Positions 47,574-56,560 of a DNA stretch of 64,000 nt are shown here, piece after piece (positions within the stretch are counted from its first letter, which is position 1; each line of letters begins with the position of its first letter). Location: assembly GCF_005887115.1 (NCBI RefSeq), contig NZ_PNCJ01000017.1, forward strand, positions 248,001-312,000, in the 5' to 3' direction. The translations under genes were made by a program, and so were the position numbers. The stretch comes from Pseudoalteromonas rubra (lineage in GTDB: Bacteria > Pseudomonadota > Gammaproteobacteria > Enterobacterales > Alteromonadaceae). The notes beneath the pieces are model-generated. The model saw nothing but the letters and a program-made list of their open reading frames with translations. It had not been told where the DNA came from and made no database searches.

Positions 47574-47590
47574 CTTACTATATAAGTAAG
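47574..47590. repeat. Palindrome in the cpxR-cpxP gap
   Basis: Inverted repeat CTTACT-ATATA-AGTAAG between cpxR and the CpxR-box. It could be an operator or part of the promoter region; the AT-rich centre resembles a -10 element. Function is not assigned. Confidence 0.35.
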
Positions 47591-47599
47591 GTGACTGAC

Positions 47600-47614
47600 T
47601 TTACATTTCTTTAC
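47600..47614 (-). promoter_or_regulatory. CpxR-binding box (perfect consensus)
   Basis: Read on the minus strand this is GTAAA-GAAAT-GTAAA, an exact match to the known CpxR consensus GTAAA-N5-GTAAA. It lies 70 bases upstream of cpxR and 132 bases upstream of the divergent Spy/CpxP-like gene, in the right place to control either. Experimental binding is not shown. Confidence 0.75.
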
Positions 47615-47664
47615 GCTCTGGGAATGATGTCGAAACGCTGGATGTGTGAGGGCTGCAACAGCTC

Positions 47665-47679
47665 TTGACAAAACTTTAC
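47665..47679 (-). promoter_or_regulatory. Second CpxR-box candidate (one mismatch)
   Basis: On the minus strand GTAAA-GTTTT-GTCAA, 9 of 10 consensus positions. It lies 67 bases upstream of the Spy/CpxP-like start and 65 bases (about six helical turns) from the perfect box. The even spacing suggests both may be used, one per promoter. Confidence 0.55.
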
Positions 47680-47745
47680 ACAGCCTTGACGTTGCTTTGC
47701 TCTGGCGTTGCTAAAGTTGAACCTAACTTAACAGGAGACGCTATT

Positions 47746-48255
47746 ATGAACACACACACCAAGATGAAAATTCGTCACACACTAAAAGCATTATTGCTGG
47801 CTTCGGTTATGGCTGGCAGTGGCACGGTTTTAGCTGATACCGATAAGGTTGAGGCGCATGCTCAGGCTAAGCACATGAAACCGATGCAAACAATGGGGCG
47901 CATGTTGTTATCAAAACGTGCGATAAAGCATCTGGCACTGACTGAAAGCCAGCAAGCTGAGCTAAAAAGTATTTTCGATGCTCAGAAGGAGCAAGTTAAG
48001 TCACTGCGTGGTGACAGAGACAAAGGAGAGCACCACACAGCATTTAAGGCATTGATCGAGGCCGAGCAGTTCGACAAAGCACAGGCACAGGTATTATTGG
48101 AGCAATTTCAGCCTCAAAAGCGTGACATGATGCTGATCAGACTGGAAACCCAGCATAAGGTCTATCATATTCTGACCGAAGAGCAGCGTGATAAGCTCAA
48201 GGAGTTGCGCCATAAACGGATGGGGAAAAAACACCACCAACATCAGTCATCCTGA
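47746..48255 (+). CDS. Spy/CpxP-family periplasmic protein
   Basis: Periplasmic protein of 169 residues with a signal peptide (about 1-31, ending TVLADT). The mature part is alpha-helical and charged, with two LTxxQ motifs (LALTESQQAEL near residue 64; LTEEQRDKLKEL near 145) that define the Spy/CpxP family of ATP-independent chaperones and Cpx inhibitors. The tail is His/Lys-rich (KKHHQHQSS), which might bind metal. An AGGAG site before the ATG at 47746 settles the start. It is divergent from cpxRA with CpxR-box candidates between, as for cpxP in enterobacteria. CpxP and Spy cannot be told apart by sequence alone. Confidence 0.88.
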   Translation: MNTHTKMKIRHTLKALLLASVMAGSGTVLADTDKVEAHAQAKHMKPMQTMGRMLLSKRAIKHLALTESQQAELKSIFDAQKEQVKSLRGDRDKGEHHTAFKALIEAEQFDKAQAQVLLEQFQPQKRDMMLIRLETQHKVYHILTEEQRDKLKELRHKRMGKKHHQHQSS

Positions 48256-48263
48256 ACCACTGA

Positions 48264-48294
48264 ACAAAGCCCGAACTATTTATTCGGGCTTTGT
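48264..48294. terminator. Bidirectional terminator between cpxP-like and yacG
   Basis: Perfect 12-bp stem ACAAAGCCCGAA / TTCGGGCTTTGT with a 7-nt loop, between convergent genes. A/T-rich ends on both sides allow it to act for both transcripts. Confidence 0.8.
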
Positions 48295-48305
48295 GGTTGT
48301 ATAAG

Positions 48306-48548
48306 TTAGTCTTTAAAAAAACTATCGTCGTTTTTGGCCAGTAAGGCTTCCAGATCTTCCACCATATCCCGTGCTGCTTCAGGCGATAAATCCGCACTGT
48401 TAAGTGGCGTTGAGATTTTATTGTTCTCTTCTGACCACTCTCCTAAATCAATGAGTTGGCAGCGCTTCGAGCAAAAAGGGCGATGTGGGCTTTGCGCCGA
48501 CCAGACGACGGCGGCCTGGCAGGTAGGACATTTTACAGATACAGGCAT
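48306..48548 (-). CDS. yacG: DNA gyrase inhibitor / zinc protein YacG
   Basis: Small zinc protein of 80 residues. The four-cysteine motif is complete: KCPTCQ near residue 6 and [17 protein letters not shown] near 26. YacG binds GyrB and inhibits gyrase in E. coli. It has a long acidic tail ([21 protein letters not shown]). A GAGGTG site precedes the ATG at 48548. It is commonly found beside coaE and pilD, as here, though in this window pilB separates it from coaE. Confidence 0.95.
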   Translation of the reverse strand: MPVSVKCPTCQAAVVWSAQSPHRPFCSKRCQLIDLGEWSEENNKISTPLNSADLSPEAARDMVEDLEALLAKNDDSFFKD

Positions 48549-48619
48549 AAGCACCTCAGCATAACTATTTTACTCTATTGTACTGTGCAGCTCTCACACA
48601 GTCACGGGGGAGCCGGGAT

Positions 48620-50296
48620 TTAGTAGTTGGTTACCCGGTTCACTTCCGCCAGTGAGGTGATCCCATCTGCTGCTTTTTTAAGTCCGGATTGTCTTAGGTT
48701 CGCAAAGCCCTGCTTGGCAGCCAGCTCCGCGATTTCCAGAGAGTTTCCGCCATCCATGATAGCATGAGAGATCTCTGGTGTGATTTTCATCACTTCATAA
48801 ATGCCCACTCGGCCTTTATAGCCATCAGTACAGTGATCGCACCCTTTGGGTGAATAGACCGTCATATTTTTTATCTGCTCCTCGCTAAAACCCTGGCGTT
48901 GTAATTCTTCTGCTGGCAGATCTTCTGGTTCCTTGCATTTAGGGCAAAGACGCCGGGCCAGACGCTGTGCAATGATAAGGCTCACTGAGCTTGCCACGTT
49001 ATAGGCGGGGACACCCATGTTGAGCAGTCGGGTCAGGGTTTCAGAAGCCGAATTGGTGTGTAGAGTACTCATCACCAGGTGACCTGTTTGTGCAGCTTTG
49101 ATGGCAATCTCGGCGGTTTCCAGATCCCGGATCTCACCAACCATGACAACATCGGGATCCTGACGCAGGAATGCCCGCAGTGCGTTGGCAAAGGTCATAT
49201 CGGCTTTGGTATTAATTTGAACCTGGTTGATCCCTTCGAGATTGATTTCCACAGGATCTTCCGCGGTGCTGATATTGCGCTCTGGTTTATTAAGTATATT
49301 CAGACCAGTATAAAGAGAAACCGTTTTACCCGAACCGGTTGGGCCCGTGACCAGTATCATCCCTTGCGGTTGTTCCAGGGCATTGAGATACATGTCTTTT
49401 TGGTCAGCTTCATACCCCAGGGCATCGATCCCCAGTTTTGCTGCGGATGAGTCCAGGATCCGCATTACAATCTTTTCGCCCCACATGGTTGGCAGTGTAC
49501 TGACACGAAAATCAATACTCTTGCGCTCCGAGATTTTCAGTTTAATACGGCCATCCTGTGGCTTGCGCTTCTCTGCAATATCCAGATGCGACATAACTTT
49601 GATACGAGCTGATAAGCGGCTGGATAATGCGTGAGGGGGACTGGCCATTTCATGTAGCAAGCCATCGATACGAAAACGTACCCGATACTTTTTTTCATAG
49701 GGTTCAAAGTGGAGATCCGAGGCCCCTTTTTTTATCGCATCCATCAAAATCTTATTGATATAGACAATGATTGGAGCATCATCTTTTTCTTCGTCTGTGT
49801 TCTGTGTCTTGGGTTCATCTTCGACATCCAGACTGGCGAATTCCTTAAACTCGTCTTCACTCAGGCTCAGGCTACTATTGTCATCAAAGAGCTGATCGAT
49901 TTTTTGATCGAGCAGTTTGTAATCTACGACGACAACCTCGCACTGCAAACCTGTGCTGAACTCAAAGTTTTCAAATGCCCCGTAGTCTGTTGGATCTGAC
50001 GTGGCAATGAAGAGCTTTCTGTCCTTTTTAACCAGCGGCAGCAGGTGGTGCTGGCGGATCAGCTTTTCCTTAACCAGCTCTTTTGGTACCTGAGTAATAT
50101 CAAAACCGCTCAGATCGAAGTAGGGGACTCTGAAAAGATCCAGGCATTGTTCGGCCATTTCCTGACTACTCATGCCGCTGCACAGACAAATAAGTTCAGC
50201 GGTGGAATGGGCATCGGCTTGTTTGGCTTTAACCTGCTCAGCAGTGAGTTTGCCAAGGGTAATAAACTTTCTCAGTAATGGCGAGTGATGTTCCAT
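48620..50296 (-). CDS. pilB: Type IV pilus extension ATPase PilB
   Basis: Cytoplasmic hexameric motor ATPase of 558 residues that drives pilus assembly. An N-terminal GspE/PilB domain (to ~150) is followed by the ATPase core. Motifs include Walker [11 protein letters not shown] near residue 320, the Asp box ([10 protein letters not shown]), Walker B ([17 protein letters not shown]) and the His box ([13 protein letters not shown]). The tetracysteine zinc site is CPKC / CDHC near 450-495. The predicted protein is slightly shorter than well-known PilB (~566). Gene order pilA, pilC, pilD, coaE, pilB on the minus strand differs from the textbook ABCD order only in the placing of pilB. Confidence 0.96.
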   Translation of the reverse strand: MEHHSPLLRKFITLGKLTAEQVKAKQADAHSTAELICLCSGMSSQEMAEQCLDLFRVPYFDLSGFDITQVPKELVKEKLIRQHHLLPLVKKDRKLFIATSDPTDYGAFENFEFSTGLQCEVVVVDYKLLDQKIDQLFDDNSSLSLSEDEFKEFASLDVEDEPKTQNTDEEKDDAPIIVYINKILMDAIKKGASDLHFEPYEKKYRVRFRIDGLLHEMASPPHALSSRLSARIKVMSHLDIAEKRKPQDGRIKLKISERKSIDFRVSTLPTMWGEKIVMRILDSSAAKLGIDALGYEADQKDMYLNALEQPQGMILVTGPTGSGKTVSLYTGLNILNKPERNISTAEDPVEINLEGINQVQINTKADMTFANALRAFLRQDPDVVMVGEIRDLETAEIAIKAAQTGHLVMSTLHTNSASETLTRLLNMGVPAYNVASSVSLIIAQRLARRLCPKCKEPEDLPAEELQRQGFSEEQIKNMTVYSPKGCDHCTDGYKGRVGIYEVMKITPEISHAIMDGGNSLEIAELAAKQGFANLRQSGLKKAADGITSLAEVNRVTNY

Positions 50297-50403
50297 AATG
50301 CTCTTAAGACTTCAACGAGTTACACTAAATGTAGCAAAAATGCATAGATGCGGGTAGAGAATTGATGACGATCCGGGCTATGCCAGAGTCTGTTCAACGC
50401 ATA

Positions 50404-51015
50404 TCAAGCATGATTTGCCGCAGCCTGTTGTAAAAAGGTTTGATGCAATGCGCTCAGTTGTTTGTGCATTGCTTCGATAGGTTGGTGGTTGTCGAGAATA
50501 AAATCGGCCTTGTCGCGTTTATCGGCTCTGCTCATTTGTGCCTCTATGATGCGCTCAACCTGCTGCTGCGGACTATTGTCTCTGTTGCAGGTTCGCGCAA
50601 TCTGGACTTCGACAGGCACATCGACAAGCAGCGTTTTGTCACAGTATTGTTCAAGCCCGTTTTCAAACAATAAAGGCGCAGACAAAATGACATAGTCGCT
50701 CTGGGCGCGGTTTAACTGGGCTAATAATTGCTCCCTGATCATCGGGTGCAATAGGCTATTCAGCCAGAGTTTTTCCTTTTCATCGCTAAAAATGGTATTG
50801 CGTAAGGCCTGGCGGTCTAGCGTGCCTTCTGCTGTCAGTATCTGCTCTCCAAAATGCTCAACAATAGCAGCCAACCCGTCGCTACCAGGCTCAACAACTT
50901 CTCTTGCGACAATATCTGCATCTACAACGACAATTCCTAACCGGTTAAGAAAATCGGATACCGTTGTTTTACCGGCGCCAATTCCGCCCGTTAAGCCTAA
51001 GATCCATTTAGCCAT
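50404..51015 (-). CDS. coaE: Dephospho-CoA kinase CoaE
   Basis: Cytoplasmic kinase of 203 residues performing the last step of coenzyme A synthesis. Walker A LTGGIGAGKTTVSDFL is near residue 8, followed by VVDADIVAREVV, and the lid/CoA region LSAPLLFENGLEQYCDKTLLVDV near 110. It follows pilD with 4 bases between them, the widespread pilD-coaE pairing of gammaproteobacteria. The stop lies about 100 bases from the pilB start. Confidence 0.96.
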   Translation of the reverse strand: MAKWILGLTGGIGAGKTTVSDFLNRLGIVVVDADIVAREVVEPGSDGLAAIVEHFGEQILTAEGTLDRQALRNTIFSDEKEKLWLNSLLHPMIREQLLAQLNRAQSDYVILSAPLLFENGLEQYCDKTLLVDVPVEVQIARTCNRDNSPQQQVERIIEAQMSRADKRDKADFILDNHQPIEAMHKQLSALHQTFLQQAAANHA

Positions 51016-51019
51016 CGTC

Positions 51020-51895
51020 TTATGCTCCTAATAGTGAAAAGTACCAGCGACTGATCTGTTCACCATATAACAAGGTCAGCCAGCCAGCAATGGCGAGGTA
51101 AGGACCAAACGGGATAGGTGTGGCTTTGTCTTTTCCTTGCACGGCAAGCTGAGTGGCGCCGATCACGGCACCTACGACACTGGACAACAACACAATCAGC
51201 AATAATGACTGCCATCCCATGAGTGCGCCAAATACCGCCAGCAGTTTAAAATCACCAAACCCCATCCCTTCTTTTCCTGTCAGTAACTTAAAAGCCCAGT
51301 AAATACTCCACAGGCTCAAATAGCCGACAGCCGCGCCAATGATAGCTTGGGAAGGCGTGACGGTTATACCAAATACGGCGGCCAGCAGCGCAAACCAGAG
51401 TAAGGGGAGGGTCAGTTGATCGGGTAGTAACATATGGTCAATGTCGATAAAAATCAGGGCGATGAGTACCCAAGTCACAAGTAAGTAGACAAGGGCCTGT
51501 GGTGTTGCGGAAAAATGCCAGGCCAGCCAGACTGACGCAACCCCTGTGAGTAATTCGATAAGTGGATAACGTTTGGCGATAGGGGTGTCGCAGTATGCGC
51601 ATTTCCCTTTCAAGAATAACCAGCTGAGTAGGGGGATATTGTGATGAACTTTAATTTTATTCTCACACTTAGGACAGGTGGAGCCCGGCGTCATCAGGTT
51701 AAAGCGTGCAGGCTCAGGCTGCTCAGGCTCCTGGGATAAAATCACTCTGCATTCTGCCTGCCAGCCGCGTTGCATCATGATGGGTAAACGATAAATTACG
51801 ACGTTCAGAAAGCTGCCTATACATAGGCTGGTCAGAGCGACGGTCAGCAACCAAAACCAGGTTTGCTGCTCCATGAGGTGCCAAACTTCTTGCAT
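51020..51895 (-). CDS. pilD: Prepilin peptidase / N-methyltransferase PilD
   Basis: Inner-membrane aspartic protease of 291 residues that cleaves and methylates type IV prepilins. It has GSFLNVVIYRLP near residue 27, the two cysteine pairs of the methylase domain (CPKCENKI; CAYCDTPI near 70-100), and the two catalytic aspartate regions FIDIDHMLLPDQLTL and GFGDFKLLAVFGALMG. About eight membrane helices. The frame extends to 51961 inside pilC; ATGs at 51895 and 51874 are both possible and the first is chosen. It should process PilA at 53202. Confidence 0.93.
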   Translation of the reverse strand: MQEVWHLMEQQTWFWLLTVALTSLCIGSFLNVVIYRLPIMMQRGWQAECRVILSQEPEQPEPARFNLMTPGSTCPKCENKIKVHHNIPLLSWLFLKGKCAYCDTPIAKRYPLIELLTGVASVWLAWHFSATPQALVYLLVTWVLIALIFIDIDHMLLPDQLTLPLLWFALLAAVFGITVTPSQAIIGAAVGYLSLWSIYWAFKLLTGKEGMGFGDFKLLAVFGALMGWQSLLLIVLLSSVVGAVIGATQLAVQGKDKATPIPFGPYLAIAGWLTLLYGEQISRWYFSLLGA

Positions 51896-51914
51896 AATAG
51901 AGTCTTTTTTATTG

Positions 51915-53147
51915 TTAAATGACGGTGCCGAGCTGGAATATAGGCAAATACATAGCAACAATCAAGCCGCCAACCAGTACGCCCAGGATCACCATGATCA
52001 TAGGTTCAAGCAGTGATGATAACCCATCGACGGCGTCATCTACTTCCTGCTCATAAATACTTGCGACTTTTGCCAGCATGCTGTCAAGTGCACCGGACTC
52101 TTCACCAATGGCCACCATCTGTACGACCATGTCGGGAAAAATTCTGGAGTTGCGCATTGCCCAGTTCATCTGATTACCCGAGCTGACTTCGCCTTTGATG
52201 TCTAAAATAGCGTTCTTATAGATAATGTTGCCGGATGCACCTGCGGCAGATTCCAACGCATTTACCAGGGGAACACCTGCGGCAAAGGTGGTAGACAAGG
52301 TTCTGGCATAGCGAGCAACCGCTGCTTTTTTCAGGATCTCACCAATTGCCGGGATCTGCAGCACCATGCGGTCGTTAAAGTGGCGCACAGCGGCACTGCG
52401 TTGTAGTGCTTCTTTATAGGCGTAACCACTTCCGCCCAGCCCGATGAGGAACAGCCACCAGTATTCCTGCATAAACTCAGAAATACCTAACACCATCAGG
52501 GTAAAGCCGGGTAATTCAGCCCCAAAGCCGGTAAAAATTTCTTCAAACTGAGGCACAACAAAAATCAATAAAATGGAGGTCACGATCAGGGCAACTGACA
52601 ACACCGCTATGGGGTAAAACATGGCTTTCTTGATCTTTGATTTCAGTGCTTCAGCTTTTTCTTTGTACAACGCCACCCGGTCGAAAATACGATCTAATGC
52701 ACCGGACTGTTCGCCCGATTCAACCAGGTCACAATATAATTCATCAAAATACTTTGGGTGGCTGCGCAGCGATTTTGCCAGCGGCTGACCTGCTTTGACT
52801 TCGTCTGCAATATGGGTGATCAGCTTACTGACACTTTTATTTTTCGCCCCGGACGCAATCATATCTAGTGCCTGTACCAAAGCCACACCTGCGGTCAGCA
52901 TAGTTGCAATTTGTCGTGTGACAACAGCAATGTCTTTCGGGGTGATTTTTTGGGTACTGCTCAAACCAAACAAAGGCTTTGGTTTGCGTTTAACTTTAGA
53001 GGGGGTGATACCCTGTTTGCGAAGTTGCGCTTTTACTAGCGCTACACTGGTTCCGGTGAGTTCGCCCTGCAGGCGTTTGCCACGGGCGCTGACGCCGACC
53101 CAGATAAAGGTATCGACCTTGGCAGAATTTTTGTCGGGTTGATTCAT
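51915..53147 (-). CDS. pilC: Type IV pilus inner-membrane platform protein PilC
   Basis: Polytopic platform protein of 410 residues of the GspF/PilC family. It has two GspF-type domains (about residues 70-190 and 275-395), seen as MLTAGVALVQALDMIASGAKNKSVSKLI and the paired FAAGVPLVNALESAAGASGN, with membrane segments near 175-200, 225-245 and 380-400. The motif ESGALDRIFDRVALYKE and its repeat EESGALDSMLAKVASIYE are typical. It lies between pilA and pilD. It anchors the PilB motor to the growing pilus. Confidence 0.96.
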   Translation of the reverse strand: MNQPDKNSAKVDTFIWVGVSARGKRLQGELTGTSVALVKAQLRKQGITPSKVKRKPKPLFGLSSTQKITPKDIAVVTRQIATMLTAGVALVQALDMIASGAKNKSVSKLITHIADEVKAGQPLAKSLRSHPKYFDELYCDLVESGEQSGALDRIFDRVALYKEKAEALKSKIKKAMFYPIAVLSVALIVTSILLIFVVPQFEEIFTGFGAELPGFTLMVLGISEFMQEYWWLFLIGLGGSGYAYKEALQRSAAVRHFNDRMVLQIPAIGEILKKAAVARYARTLSTTFAAGVPLVNALESAAGASGNIIYKNAILDIKGEVSSGNQMNWAMRNSRIFPDMVVQMVAIGEESGALDSMLAKVASIYEQEVDDAVDGLSSLLEPMIMVILGVLVGGLIVAMYLPIFQLGTVI

Positions 53148-53201
53148 ATGCGATGAGTCTGCAAGAGGGAGAGCCCCTCTTGCATAATTGAGCGCTAACT
53201 A

Positions 53202-53657
53202 TTAGTTAGTCGTACAGCTTGCAGGTAACCAGCTCGCTTGTGCGTTACCAGTTACTGTGCCGTTACATTGCCAGCTGGCAATCTGGAAACCAGCGGTGAA
53301 GTCACCGGCTTCTGCAGCTTCACTATCCGCGCCATTAATTGGCGTTAGTGTCACAACCAGACCTGCCATGTCAGACTGACCCGTGATAGTAATTAGGCCC
53401 GCAGCGCTTACTGTCAGAGCTGATACAAACTGAGTGCCGTCGAAGTCGTCGTCACATACAGCTGGGTTACCACCGATTTGAGCGGTTTCTGTTGCACAGG
53501 CTTTAGGCATCGTTGATGCGGCTAACAGCTCAGATGCTTTAGAGCGGTTGATGTAATCCTGATATGCCGGCAGTGCAACGGCAGCAAGAATACCAATGAT
53601 TGCAATTACAATCATTAATTCGATAAGGGTAAAACCACCCTGTTGTCTTTGCGTCAT
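53202..53657 (-). CDS. pilA: Type IV pilin PilA (major pilin)
   Basis: Prepilin of 151 residues. The short leader MTQRQQGG is cut before [35 protein letters not shown], the perfect pilin N-terminal helix with Glu5. The globular part holds two cysteine pairs ([20 protein letters not shown] near 60-75 and WQCNGT...PASC near the C-terminus), giving a disulfide loop like other type IVa pilins. An AGGAG site before the ATG at 53657 sets the start. It is followed by pilC on the same strand. The 400 bases upstream probably hold its promoter. Confidence 0.95.
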   Translation of the reverse strand: MTQRQQGGFTLIELMIVIAIIGILAAVALPAYQDYINRSKASELLAASTMPKACATETAQIGGNPAVCDDDFDGTQFVSALTVSAAGLITITGQSDMAGLVVTLTPINGADSEAAEAGDFTAGFQIASWQCNGTVTGNAQASWLPASCTTN

Positions 53658-54057
53658 GATGTGTCTCCTAAGGGATGTTAGACCCGATGCCAGCAACCAC
53701 TCACACCAGGGGTTTATTAAATCTGTGCTCTCAGAGTTTAGACCCAGTATAGGTCGTTCTTCTTATCGCCAATTTGTTGTAAATCAAAGTAGATTGTCAT
53801 TACTTTGGCCTAGTCAATGATAATGAATAGTCCTTTATAGTCTACTACATTACTATGACAGTTTAGGTCTTTTTTCTGTTCGCCTGCTATCATCCGTGGT
53901 GTCTACACCTTTATATAACAGCTGTTAATAGGGTGCACTGGCAGTAAATCAAGAACATGAATAATTTATATGCTAATTATTTGTTCGTATTAAAAAGAGT
54001 TTTCTTGACCTTGTCAACGAGCCGGCTCTGTATTTTATTACAAAGCCGTTACACCTG
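53658..54057. other. pilA promoter region / nadC 3' flank
   Basis: Gene-free ~400 bases, AT-rich, between nadC (3' end) and pilA (5' end), both on the minus strand. Just after the nadC stop, around 54020-54045, an imperfect hairpin (GGCTTTGTA pairing with TACAGAGCC on the minus strand) may end the nadC transcript. No clear sigma-54 site could be found for pilA. Confidence 0.45.
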
Positions 54058-54897
54058 TTACTCAAAGCGCATAGATAAGTCTATACTCTGGAGGTGTTTC
54101 GTCAATGCACCGCTGGAAATGTAGTCAACTCCCGCTTGCGCATACGTCGCCAGTTTATCTAAGGTCATGTTACCCGACACCTCCAGCTTAGCTCTACCCG
54201 CAGTATGTTTAACGGCAATTTGAATGTCTTCAACGGTAAAGTTATCAAGCATGATGATATCGGCACCAGCTTCAAGCGCTTGCTGCAGCTCATTCAGGTT
54301 CTCTACTTCGACCTCTACCGGTTTGTCCGGATGGTTATGTCTGGCTTGTGTAACTGCTTTGTCAATTCCGCCACAGGCGGCAATGTGGTTTTCTTTGATC
54401 AGGAAAGCGTCAAACAGCCCGATACGATGGTTTTTGCCGCCACCGCAAGTAACAGCATATTTTTGCAAAGCGCGCAGGCCCGGTATGGTTTTACGAGTAT
54501 CCAGCAGCTGCGTATTCGTGTCAGCCAATGCTGCAACATAGTGTGCTGTAGATGTGGCTGTACCAGAGAGAGTCTGAACAAAATTCAGTGCGGTACGTTC
54601 CGCTGTAAGAATAGCGCGTGCGCTGCCTGTAGCTTCAAAAATACGCTGATTTGGCTGCAGCTTGTCTCCGTCAGTGACGAGTACATTTACCTGAACACTG
54701 GGATCGACTTGTTTGAACACCTCAAGGATCAGGTCTTTGCCGCAAAAAATGCACTCTTCACGTGTGATCACGTAAGCTTGTGCTTGCTGTGAGGCTGGGA
54801 TCAGGGCTGCGGTAATATCGCCATCAGCGGCGTTTTGGTTATTCAGGTCTTCATCAAGTGCCAGCTTAACTAGCTGGGTGAGCTGTTCATTTAACAT
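54058..54897 (-). CDS. nadC: Nicotinate-nucleotide pyrophosphorylase NadC
   Basis: Quinolinate phosphoribosyltransferase of 279 residues in NAD synthesis, converting quinolinate and PRPP to nicotinate mononucleotide. Motifs: [22 protein letters not shown] near residue 14, [24 protein letters not shown] near 92, [39 protein letters not shown] near 130-170, and [14 protein letters not shown] and ADIIMLDNF near 205-220. Full length. It is divergent from ampD, the conserved nadC-ampDE arrangement of gammaproteobacteria. Confidence 0.97.
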   Translation of the reverse strand: MLNEQLTQLVKLALDEDLNNQNAADGDITAALIPASQQAQAYVITREECIFCGKDLILEVFKQVDPSVQVNVLVTDGDKLQPNQRIFEATGSARAILTAERTALNFVQTLSGTATSTAHYVAALADTNTQLLDTRKTIPGLRALQKYAVTCGGGKNHRIGLFDAFLIKENHIAACGGIDKAVTQARHNHPDKPVEVEVENLNELQQALEAGADIIMLDNFTVEDIQIAVKHTAGRAKLEVSGNMTLDKLATYAQAGVDYISSGALTKHLQSIDLSMRFE

Positions 54898-55086
54898 GGG
54901 TTATCTTGGCTTTGTGATTCAATAACCTAATTCTACTGCGTTAAGTCAGTTAATGACAACGTCGTTTAACTGGGTCAGAGTGGCTTGGCTTTCTGCTGGA
55001 CTTGTTTGGGTGTCAAAATAACATAGTGAAAGCATGGCAAACTTGCTAAGGTAATAACAATATTAATTGGCTAAGTGATTCTATTC

Positions 55087-55629
55087 ATGCAGTTAAATTG
55101 GCTTGATGGTGTATTTCAACGGCACTCGCCACATTACAATGAGCGTCCGGCAGAATGTCAGCCCTCGTTACTGGTGATCCATTGCATTTCATTGCCCGAA
55201 GGTGAGTATGGTGGTGATTACATAGACAATTTATTTATGGGGACGCTGGATTGTCAGGCACACCCTAGTTTTGAGTCATTGCGCGGGGTCAGGGTGTCGG
55301 CACATTGCTTGATCCGTCGTGATGGTACTGTGGTTCAGTATGTCCCGTTTGATAAACGGGCCTGGCATGCAGGTGTATCAGAGTTTGCGGGGCAAGCGAA
55401 CTGTAATGACTTTAGCATAGGTATTGAACTGGAAGGTACCGACAGGTCAGCCTATACCGAGGCGCAGTATCTGGCGTTGGCTAATCTCACCGTGTGGTTG
55501 CAACAGAGGCTCCCAAAGCTGACTAAAGAGCGTATTGTGGGTCACAGTGATATTGCGCCAGGCAGAAAGAGCGATCCCGGAGTCGCGTTTAATTGGGATA
55601 AATATTTTGCTTTGATAACAAAAGAGTAG
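55087..55629 (+). CDS. ampD: N-acetyl-anhydromuramyl-L-alanine amidase AmpD
   Basis: Cytoplasmic zinc amidase of 180 residues that recycles anhydromuropeptides and keeps beta-lactamase induction low. Zinc ligand areas: LLVIHCISLPEGEYGG near 30 (His), HAGVSEFAG near 100, and VGHSDIAPGRKSDPGVAFNW near 150 (His and Asp). The ATG at 55087 is chosen; an in-frame GTG at 55075 adds four residues. The ampE gene follows 5 bases later. Confidence 0.95.
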   Translation: MQLNWLDGVFQRHSPHYNERPAECQPSLLVIHCISLPEGEYGGDYIDNLFMGTLDCQAHPSFESLRGVRVSAHCLIRRDGTVVQYVPFDKRAWHAGVSEFAGQANCNDFSIGIELEGTDRSAYTEAQYLALANLTVWLQQRLPKLTKERIVGHSDIAPGRKSDPGVAFNWDKYFALITKE

Positions 55630-55634
55630 CGGAC

Positions 55635-56519
55635 ATGATGTTAATTTCTATCATAATTGCTTTAGTGATCGAGCGTTTAGGCGCTCGCTCAGAACATTGG
55701 CAGATTGACTTCTATATAGGGAAGTATCTGGCTTGGAGTAAAAAGCAGCTTAGTAACAAGGGAATCTTGGGTTCTGATCTTGGTGTCATGATCTGGTTTG
55801 TTGTGCCTACTGTGCTGACTGCTTTGGTACTTCATTTCTCTGATTTTGTGTTATTCCAGTTAGTGTTAAATGTGCTCATACTGTTAGTTTGCTTTGGGTG
55901 CGGTCGTTATCGCAAGCTGTACAAAGGTTACCTCAACGCATTGACTCGAGGTGATTCCGAGGCGGTGACACTGTATGCATTACAAATGGGGCAAGAGCGC
56001 ACGGAAACTGAGCGCAATGGCGAAACGTTTGGACAAACCTTAGTATGGATTAACTTTCAGCACTACTGCGCGGTAATGTTCTGGTTTGTTGTATTGGGTG
56101 CGCCTGGTGCGGTGTTATATTCGACAGCGCGTTCTTTGGTCAGTACGCTGACTGAGCGTCAGGAAGAAGACATGCCCGTTCAGGTGGCGCTAGTTCGCAG
56201 TACATTGGGTGCACACACGCAACGCTTCTCCAAATTACTCTTCTGGCTTGACTGGTTGCCTGCCAGAGTTGCCAGTTTTGGTTATCTGATTATAGGTAAC
56301 TTTACACAGGGGACTGGGTGTTGGCTAAAATATTTGCTCGATTTTGAGACGCCAAACCGACGCGTGGTGAGTGATATTGCATTGGCTGCTGAACAGATAG
56401 AGCAACAGTTTTTTGGTTGCACTTACGAAGCGACCTGTATGATGCGTCTGGTTAAACGCAACATCCTTTTCTTTTTGGTACTTACTGCCTTACTGACCCT
56501 GTTTGGTGGCCTGAGCTAG
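55635..56519 (+). CDS. ampE: AmpE inner-membrane regulatory protein
   Basis: Polytopic membrane protein of 294 residues with about four or five hydrophobic segments. The family start MMLISIIIALVIERLGARSEHWQIDFYI is clear, as is the TRGDSEAV...ERNGETFGQTLVWINFQHYCAVMFWFVVLGAPGAVLYSTARSL region near 100-170. AmpE is linked to AmpD and beta-lactamase regulation; its molecular function is not settled. It follows ampD directly. A perfect 11-bp hairpin begins 16 bases after its stop. Confidence 0.93.
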   Translation: MMLISIIIALVIERLGARSEHWQIDFYIGKYLAWSKKQLSNKGILGSDLGVMIWFVVPTVLTALVLHFSDFVLFQLVLNVLILLVCFGCGRYRKLYKGYLNALTRGDSEAVTLYALQMGQERTETERNGETFGQTLVWINFQHYCAVMFWFVVLGAPGAVLYSTARSLVSTLTERQEEDMPVQVALVRSTLGAHTQRFSKLLFWLDWLPARVASFGYLIIGNFTQGTGCWLKYLLDFETPNRRVVSDIALAAEQIEQQFFGCTYEATCMMRLVKRNILFFLVLTALLTLFGGLS

Positions 56520-56535
56520 GCATACGAAGCACAGT

Positions 56536-56560
56536 ACCTGACAGAGTGTCTCTGTCAGGT
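56536..56560. terminator. Terminator hairpin between ampE and the PilZ gene
   Basis: Perfect 11-bp stem ACCTGACAGAG / CTCTGTCAGGT with a TGT loop, between convergent genes. It includes the last bases of the PilZ gene. T-runs are weak, but the stem is strong. Confidence 0.7.

Noticed and set aside
53693-53708. Possible sigma-54 promoter for pilA (TGGTGT...GTTGC on the minus strand)
   Set aside because: The GG-to-GC distance is one base too long and the -24 element has mismatches, so it does not meet the sigma-54 pattern.
54205-54792. 195-codon open frame antisense to nadC
   Set aside because: It lies inside nadC, which has complete motifs. Shadow frame.
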